A stretch of 10,194 nt of DNA from an uncultured Oscillospiraceae bacterium (GTDB lineage Bacteria; Bacillota; Clostridia; Oscillospirales; Oscillospiraceae): the NCBI GenBank assembly GCA_937915075.1, contig CALDMA010000107.1, positions 1 to 10,194 on the forward strand, written 5' to 3'. A program made the position numbers and the translations under genes. Position 1 is the stretch's first letter. The number at the start of each line of letters is the position of its first letter. Of the stretch, positions 5,919 to 10,194 are shown piece by piece. Below the pieces are notes generated by a model. It had not been told where the DNA came from, made no database searches, and worked only from the letters and a program-made list of their open reading frames with translations.

Positions 5919-6953
5919 TTAAACGGTCAGCACCTTGGATGCCTCCTGGTAGGGCTTTGCAAAGCCCGAAATGCTCGTGATCGCCGCACGCTCGATCTGA
6001 CGGTCGATGAGCTTGTCGTACTCCACCATCACCTCGCTGCCGCAGATGTGCTCAAGGGCATAGTTCTTGTCAAGGCCGATGAGCTTGCCCGCGGGGACGG
6101 CGGAGGTGCGCAGCAGCTTCGCGCCCAGCGGCGTGGAGAGCGTGCCGGTGCCCTGGAAGTTGAGACCCGTCAGCGGATTCTGGAACTCCGAGAGCTTGAG
6201 CATCTGCAGCATCACGTCGTTGGATACCAGCATCGTGTTCATGCTGTAGGGATCAAACTTGGACCAGAACTCCAGCAGCGCGCTGTAGGTCAGCGTGCCT
6301 GCCGTGCCGCTGATCTTGCCGCTGCCGCTGCCGATCTCATAGGCGTCGGCGGCGTTGTTGTTGCCGTCGCCGTTCATCAGCACCTGCACCGCGTCGTCAA
6401 GATGCATACGGGCGATGTACGCGCCGATCTGGCGCAGGGTCACGGAAAACAGATCCAGTCGCTGGAAACGGATGGCCTCGTAGCTCGCCACGAGCATACG
6501 TCCGCGCTTGTGGAGCTTCACCAGATTTTCCTGCGTGCGGATGGCGGTCGTCGGAAGGACCGCACCCTCCTCCACGCGGCGCAGCGCCTTGTCGTCGTCC
6601 GTCGGCACGGACGCGATGGTGCGGTAATCCATGCCGTCGAAGTTGGTCGTGGTCGCGGTGATCTCGGGCAGGATGTCGCTCTCCATGCCCTGACGCACCA
6701 CGCGCGAAACAAACTCGGGGAACAGCACTGCGCTGTCGGTCGTGTGGAAGAACTTCTCCACCATGTCGCTGCCCGCGCCCTTGACGTGGATATCAAAGCG
6801 CTTGAGCTGACGCTGGAAGGCGTCCAGACCCTCCATCGCCGTGCCGCGGTAGTTTTCGCTCGGGTCCAGGCTTTCGAGCACTCTGGAAAAGCTCTTGCCG
6901 CTCTGGGCGTACATACCCTTTTCGAGCTTCAGATTTTCATAGCCGTAAGTCAT
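5919..6953 (-). CDS. Major capsid protein (HK97 fold)
   Basis: A 344-residue protein starting MTYGYENLKLEKGMYAQ. The N-terminal 60 residues are a short arm, without the long scaffold-like delta domain. From residue 78 on it follows HK97-type capsid proteins: FPEFVSRVVRQGMESD, the P-loop/E-loop region (TTTNFDGMDYRTIASVPTD, 101-119), the spine-helix region with VKLHKRGRMLVASYEAIRFQ (145-164), QIGAYIARMHLDDAVQVLMNGDG (175-197), and a C-terminal A-domain with MNTMLVSNDVMLQMLKL, LGAKLLRTSAVPAGKLIGLD and MVEYDKLIDRQIERAAITSI. It forms the icosahedral shell. The open frame continues upstream to 7292 but overlaps the decoration gene; ATG 6953 has AGGAGGAG 5-8 bases upstream (6961-6968) and starts 14 bases after the decoration stop. 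The closest PBSX counterpart is XkdG. Confidence 0.94.
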   Translation of the reverse strand: MTYGYENLKLEKGMYAQSGKSFSRVLESLDPSENYRGTAMEGLDAFQRQLKRFDIHVKGAGSDMVEKFFHTTDSAVLFPEFVSRVVRQGMESDILPEITATTTNFDGMDYRTIASVPTDDDKALRRVEEGAVLPTTAIRTQENLVKLHKRGRMLVASYEAIRFQRLDLFSVTLRQIGAYIARMHLDDAVQVLMNGDGNNNAADAYEIGSGSGKISGTAGTLTYSALLEFWSKFDPYSMNTMLVSNDVMLQMLKLSEFQNPLTGLNFQGTGTLSTPLGAKLLRTSAVPAGKLIGLDKNYALEHICGSEVMVEYDKLIDRQIERAAITSISGFAKPYQEASKVLTV

Positions 6954-6967
6954 TTTTTCTCCTCCTC

Positions 6968-7321
6968 TTAAAGCATGATAGTCATGGTCGCGCCGACCGT
7001 ATCGACCTCGACGGCAAGATAGCTGTGCCCGCCGCTGGTCACAACGCTCACGCCGCCGTTTCCGTCCGCCGCGAGCGTATTCCAGCCGACCGCCGGCGCG
7101 GTCTCGCCGCTGTACGGTACGCGCACAAGGCCGCCGAGCTGCACGCTGCACGCCTTGCCGTCGCGGCCCATCGCCGCCACCACGCCGCAGAAGCCGTCGT
7201 TCGCGGCGCACTTGCTCACCGTGCCGTTGGCGGATACCTTGACGACCTTGCCCTCCTCGGCTCCCGTGCCCGCCGCAAAGGTCGCGCACCACGCGCCAAT
7301 GCCCTCGTAAGAAATGCTCAT
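6968..7321 (-). CDS. Probable head decoration protein (DUF2190-like)
   Basis: A 117-residue beta-rich protein: MSISYEGIGAWCATF, KVVKVSANGTVSKCA (25-39), DGFCGVVAAMGRDGKACSVQLGGLVRVPY (42-70), GWNTLAADGNGGVSVV (79-94) and a last strand SYLAVEVDTVGATMTIML. Repeated 'G-phi-V' strands, the phrase GKACSVQLGGLVRV and the Gly/Ala-rich turns are typical of DUF2190-type or small beta-barrel capsid decoration proteins, which bind the outside of the shell and stabilise it after expansion. It sits between protease and major capsid, a usual place for such a gene. AGGAGG lies 7 bases before ATG 7321. It is preceded by the only sizeable intergenic gap of the window (7322-7386) with a hairpin. Alternative: a tail-fibre-like or other small structural protein. 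Confidence 0.68.
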   Translation of the reverse strand: MSISYEGIGAWCATFAAGTGAEEGKVVKVSANGTVSKCAANDGFCGVVAAMGRDGKACSVQLGGLVRVPYSGETAPAVGWNTLAADGNGGVSVVTSGGHSYLAVEVDTVGATMTIML

Positions 7322-7353
7322 CTCATTTCCTCCTCTTTTCTTCGTTATTTATT

Positions 7354-7377
7354 CCAAAAAGCGTTCCGCTTTTTTGG
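7354..7377 (-). terminator. Hairpin in the gap between protease and decoration genes
   Basis: The gap 7322-7386 holds an inverted repeat. Read on the minus strand it is CC, six A, GCG, loop GAA, CGC, five T, GG: a stem of 10 pairs with one bulged A. The U-run on the 3' side of the GCG/CGC core makes it look like a weak intrinsic terminator (and its mirror image does the same on the plus strand). Because the cistron continues into decoration and capsid, it may be an attenuator, an RNA processing site that protects or separates the capsid message, or chance A/T richness. No promoter with convincing -35/-10 boxes is seen downstream of it. Confidence 0.4.
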
Positions 7378-7386
7378 TCTCTCTGC

Positions 7387-8304
7387 TCACACGCAGAAGT
7401 CGCGCTCGTTTTCCTCGCGCTTCTCGCGCGGATTGACGATCTGCACGTTCGTGCCGAGCTTTTTCGCCGCCCGCGCGCCGAACGCCTTCTTCAGCTCCAG
7501 CAGCTCGCGCTCGCCGAGCTTTTCGGTCACGCTCTCGGCCACCGCGCCGTCAAGCGTCTCGTCGGCTACCAGCATCAGCCGCCTCACCTCGCGGCGCAGC
7601 GCGCCGAGATAGCTTTTCCCCAGCGCGGAGAGCTTCTCCAGCTCCTCCAGCTCGCGGACCTGCGCGCGGCTGCCGCACGCGCGCACCATCGCCTTAAGCG
7701 AGCCCTCGTCCTGGCCGAAGCGCTTGACCACGCCCGCCGCTCTCTGCGCGGGCACCGCCACAAAGCTCCACTCATAGGCGTCCGTGATGTCGCTGAGCAC
7801 CGCGTAGCACAGCTTTCCGCCGTAATATTTCCCGCGCTCGTGCTCGCAAAGCCCCGCGTCCTTCCCGCAGATCGAGCAGCTTCGCTTCGCCGCGCTGCAC
7901 CCGACGCTCACTTCCTTTTTGATGCCGCCCTCGATCTCCGCGATCAGCTCCGCGTTTTTCTCCGTGCGCAGCATATAGGCCCAGCCCTTGCACCAGCAGT
8001 ATTTGTCGCCTGCCGTCGTGCGCGTCTCCTCCTCGATCACCTCCGCGCGGTAAATGCGCGCCGTCTGTCCGCCCGCCGACCAGCTGTGGTCGAAGATGCC
8101 CGTCCTGCCGACGAACAGCTCCGCGAGCTTCTCCAGCGCCGCGCGGTCGAAGCGCTCAAAGTCGCGGTCCACCTCGTTGTCGCACAGCTTCACCGCGAAG
8201 GTGTAGACCTCCTCCGCGCGCAGCTCCTTCTTCGCAAAGCGGTTGATGCGCGCCAGCTCCTCCGCCGTCACGGCAATGCCGGCTTCCTTTCCTTTCTCGC
8301 TCAA
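7387..8304 (-). CDS. Prohead protease (XkdF/HK97-like) with probable fused scaffold
   Basis: A 305-residue protein. Residues about 32-200 resemble phage prohead proteases of the HK97/XkdF group: an N-terminal strand (VYTFAVKLCDNEVDRDFERF), GRTGIFDHSW (66-75) with candidate catalytic His73, KEVSVGCS (130-137) with candidate Ser133, and TDAYEWSFVAVPAQ (174-187). Between them lies SCSICGKDAGLCEHERG, with Cys143, Cys146, Cys153 and His155, a zinc-ribbon-like cluster. Residues 200-305 are charged helix (ELEELEKLSALGKS; VTEKLGERELLELKKAFG), as expected for a scaffold, and there is no separate scaffold gene, so a protease-scaffold fusion is likely. Start is TTG 8304: AAGGAGG (8312-8318) lies 7 bases upstream, the next ATG is only at residue 111, and it overlaps the portal stop (TTGA). 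It cleaves scaffold and capsid arms during head maturation. Catalytic residues are inferred from motif positions. Confidence 0.82.
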   Translation of the reverse strand: MSEKGKEAGIAVTAEELARINRFAKKELRAEEVYTFAVKLCDNEVDRDFERFDRAALEKLAELFVGRTGIFDHSWSAGGQTARIYRAEVIEEETRTTAGDKYCWCKGWAYMLRTEKNAELIAEIEGGIKKEVSVGCSAAKRSCSICGKDAGLCEHERGKYYGGKLCYAVLSDITDAYEWSFVAVPAQRAAGVVKRFGQDEGSLKAMVRACGSRAQVRELEELEKLSALGKSYLGALRREVRRLMLVADETLDGAVAESVTEKLGERELLELKKAFGARAAKKLGTNVQIVNPREKREENERDFCV

Positions 8305-9467
8305 GCCTTTTCCTCCTTCTCGTCATTTTCCAGCCGGAGCCTGCGCGCCTGCTCGCGGTACAGCTCCGCCTTGGCCTCCTCCACAAGGTCCTGCAGATTG
8401 ATGTCGTCCCACTCCACGGCAAAGCGGCAGCCGTAGCCGTGCAGGCGCAGCCACAGCCGGCACACGCGCTCCACCATCGGCGTGAGCGTGCGCCGCAGCG
8501 CCGTGATCTCGCTCGTGAGCATATCCGCCTGCTGGCTGCTCATCCGCTCGGTGGACGACCAGCTCAGCCCCAGCAGGAACGGCGGCAGGCCGGTCTTGGC
8601 GACCAGCTGCTCGAGGATCTGCCGCACCGGCACCTCGCAGTCCGGCATCACGTTGTCCGCACCGATGGCGCGGATGCTCACGTCGCCCACGCTCACAAAA
8701 TCGCGCACGCTCCCGCCGCGCGTCTCCTGCATCGCGCCGGACCACTCCTGCGCCAGCAGCTCGGCCCGCTCGCGGGCCAGCGCGCCGTCCGGCTCCTCGC
8801 CCTGCGGCTTGTAGACCACCGCGAAGCGCACGTTGCCGCAGCGCTCCCAGTTCTGCCCCACCGCATAGTAGATGCGCGAGAGCAGCTCCGCCATAAAGGG
8901 CATCGAGCGCAGCAGCGACACGCCGTAGGGATTCTCCGACTCCGGCAGCAGCGGCGTGAAAAGCACCAGCTCCTGCCGCGGCAGCTCGCGCAGCCTCCCC
9001 GCCGCGTCGTAGCCGCAGAACCGCACGTCCAGCGCCGTTTCGCCCTCGCGCAGGGCCAGCTGCTCCACGCGGTGGCACAGCACCGCCGCGATCTCGCGCC
9101 CCTCCGCGTCCGGCACGATCTCGCCCACCGCGCGTCCGTTCGTCAGCAGCGAGTCCAGATACTTGTCCAGAAAGGCGTTGAAGCCCACCTGCGCGTGTCC
9201 CACATTCACCGTGCGCAGGAATTCGCCCAGCTCCTCCTGCGCCCGCTCGTCCTCACACAGCACACGGAAGCCGCCGCTGAGCCTTACCAGCTTTCCGATC
9301 GCAGCGTCCACGATCGGCACCGCCTCGCGGACGCTGCGGTAGAGCGCCGCGTCCGCCCCGCCGAGCGGCATATAGCCCCGCAGCGCCGCAAAGGGATGCC
9401 CTCCCCTCTCGCGCACCTGCACCGCCGCGGCCGCGCCGCCCGTCTGCTCCTTTTTCCTTCGTTTCAC
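8301..9467 (-). CDS. Portal protein
   Basis: A 388-residue protein, typical for HK97/PBSX-type portals. It starts at GTG 9467, which overlaps the terminase stop (GTGA); an AGGAG lies 10 bases upstream. The basic N-terminus (MKRRKKEQ) and a flexible Gly/Ala segment come first. Characteristic parts are AVPIVDAAIGKLVRLSGGF (49-67), FLDKYLDSLLTNGRAVGEIV (99-118), ENPYGVSLLRSMPFMAELL (178-196), VRQILEQLVAKTGLPPFLLGLSW (281-303) and ITALRRTLTPMVERVCRLWL (321-340), which fit the stem, wing and crown-side helices of portals. A charged tail (ELYREQARRLRLENDEKEEK) ends it. The portal forms the dodecameric ring through which DNA enters and leaves and docks the terminase. The open frame upstream of 9467 (to 9656) is a shadow of the terminase gene. 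Confidence 0.93.
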   Translation of the reverse strand: MKRRKKEQTGGAAAAVQVRERGGHPFAALRGYMPLGGADAALYRSVREAVPIVDAAIGKLVRLSGGFRVLCEDERAQEELGEFLRTVNVGHAQVGFNAFLDKYLDSLLTNGRAVGEIVPDAEGREIAAVLCHRVEQLALREGETALDVRFCGYDAAGRLRELPRQELVLFTPLLPESENPYGVSLLRSMPFMAELLSRIYYAVGQNWERCGNVRFAVVYKPQGEEPDGALARERAELLAQEWSGAMQETRGGSVRDFVSVGDVSIRAIGADNVMPDCEVPVRQILEQLVAKTGLPPFLLGLSWSSTERMSSQQADMLTSEITALRRTLTPMVERVCRLWLRLHGYGCRFAVEWDDINLQDLVEEAKAELYREQARRLRLENDEKEEKA

Positions 9468-10194
9468 CGTTCTGCCGCTCCTCTCCAGTTCGTTGTTCTT
9501 GTCACCGCGCACGCGGTCGGCATCGCGCCGCGCCCCGCCGCCACAGACATCGCAAAGTATCGCATCTCGTCCATCGCGTGATCGTTCTCCTTGCGCGGCA
9601 CGTCGTGCCCGCTCCCGTCGTTCACCCATTCGTAGCTCTCCATCTCCCGCAGGCAATCCTTACAGCTCCGGCAGATCACGAGCCTCCGCTTCTTCAGAAG
9701 ATCCGCCGTCACCCGCAGTCCGTCCGCCACCGCGTTGTTCGCCCGCAGCACGCGGAAGCCGCCCCTGCGCCGCAGCGTCTCAATGAAGCTCGCCGCCGAC
9801 GGATCCACGATCACGCGCTCGATCCTTCTTCCCCGCGTCAGCTCCTCGAGCGCGTCGACGTATTCCTCGTCCGTTTTCTGCCGACCCTCCGCGCGGGAAT
9901 CGTAGTAGTATTCGTCCACGCGGTACCACACGCCGTCCTTGAGCGCCCACAGCCCCATGCTCGTCGGGTTCACCGTCCCGTAGTCCACGGAAACGCGCAG
10001 CTTCTCCCACGGCTCCACGGGCGCCTCCTGCGCGTACTCCCCGGGCGCGTAGAAATCATAGATGCGCCCCTCTGCCGCCGTCCATTCACCCAGCACGAAG
10101 CGGCGGTAGAAAATGCCGCTGTACATGCTCTCGTACCGGGCGCGCACCCTCGCGCTCAGCGACGGATTGTCCGCCATCGTGAAGTGGAGGTAGA
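9464..10194 (-). CDS. terL: Terminase large subunit, C-terminal nuclease part (cut by window edge)
   Basis: The right edge of the window cuts this gene; the visible part is the last 240-odd residues. The first Met (10177) is internal, because the frame stays open to the edge and reads YLHFTMADNPSLS, a known TerL motif just after the ATPase domain. Then come YSGIFYRRFVLGEWTAAEG and the RNase H-like nuclease domain with candidate metal-binding aspartates in VSVDYGTVNPTSMGLW (Asp65 counted from the Met at 10177), RVIVDPSAASF (Asp125) and DHAMDEMRYF (Asp203). The ATPase domain lies outside the window. The protein cuts and pumps phage DNA into the prohead through the portal, and belongs to the XtmB/Terminase_3 type. 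The tail end (TACAVTRTTNWRGAAER) overlaps the portal start (GTGA). Confidence 0.95.
   Translation of the reverse strand, partial: YLHFTMADNPSLSARVRARYESMYSGIFYRRFVLGEWTAAEGRIYDFYAPGEYAQEAPVEPWEKLRVSVDYGTVNPTSMGLWALKDGVWYRVDEYYYDSRAEGRQKTDEEYVDALEELTRGRRIERVIVDPSAASFIETLRRRGGFRVLRANNAVADGLRVTADLLKKRRLVICRSCKDCLREMESYEWVNDGSGHDVPRKENDHAMDEMRYFAMSVAAGRGAMPTACAVTRTTNWRGAAER

Noticed and set aside
6048..6971. 307-residue plus-strand frame opposite the capsid gene
   Set aside because: Antisense to a clearly recognised capsid gene; no recognisable fold.
6954..7292. N-terminal extension of the capsid frame
   Set aside because: Overlaps the decoration gene and is Arg/Gly-rich; AGGAGGAG just before 6953 sets the start.
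8439..9581. 380-residue plus-strand frame opposite the portal gene
   Set aside because: His/Arg-rich translation, antisense to a clearly recognised portal protein.
1..10194. CRISPR array, tRNA, insertion sequence, attachment site, toxin-antitoxin or defence genes
   Set aside because: No repeat-spacer pattern, cloverleaf, terminal inverted repeats or non-structural genes were seen; all coding space is explained by the head, neck, tail and baseplate genes.

Overview
The window is the late structural region of a contractile-tailed (myovirus-type) phage, most likely a prophage, in a high-GC Firmicute. A gut clostridium of the Oscillospiraceae type is my best guess, and this is inference. The support is the gene order, which matches the Bacillus PBSX (xkd) and related clostridial prophages, the strong AGGAGG-type ribosome binding sites with about 7-base spacing before nearly every gene, and the use of GTG and TTG starts in G+C-rich DNA. 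There are no host genes, integrase, tRNA or att site here, so whether it is a resident prophage, a free phage or a domesticated particle cannot be decided from the window.

All sixteen genes lie on the minus strand and are read from position 10194 down to 1. They form one tightly packed unit, with mostly ATGA/GTGA/TTGA/TGATG stop-start overlaps or gaps under 35 bases. Packaging and head genes come first: terminase large subunit (C-terminal part, cut by the window edge), portal, a prohead protease with a probable fused scaffold, a head decoration protein and the major capsid protein. The neck follows: head-tail connector, head closure and tail terminator. The tail follows: sheath, tube, an unrecognised 179-residue protein, a LysM tail/baseplate protein, a gpD/XkdQ-type hub, a gpV/gp45-type spike, a gp25-like wedge protein and the start of a baseplate J protein, cut by the left edge.

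Together these genes fill a capsid with DNA, close it, attach a tube and sheath, and build a baseplate with a spike. The clearest anomaly is between tube (3260) and LysM protein (2706). PBSX-type modules normally carry a tail assembly chaperone and a very long tape-measure gene there. Here the only gene is the 179-residue, Ala/Glu/Arg/Ser-rich protein. Either the tape measure is encoded elsewhere, or this is a very short-tailed contractile particle, or the module is degraded.

Secondary points of interest are a lone amber codon that separates the tail terminator and the sheath in the same reading frame, an A/T-flanked hairpin in the only sizeable intergenic gap (7322-7386) just upstream of the decoration/capsid pair, and a Cys/His cluster inserted in the protease. 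Apart from partial genes at the two ends, no stretch longer than about 65 bases lacks a gene.
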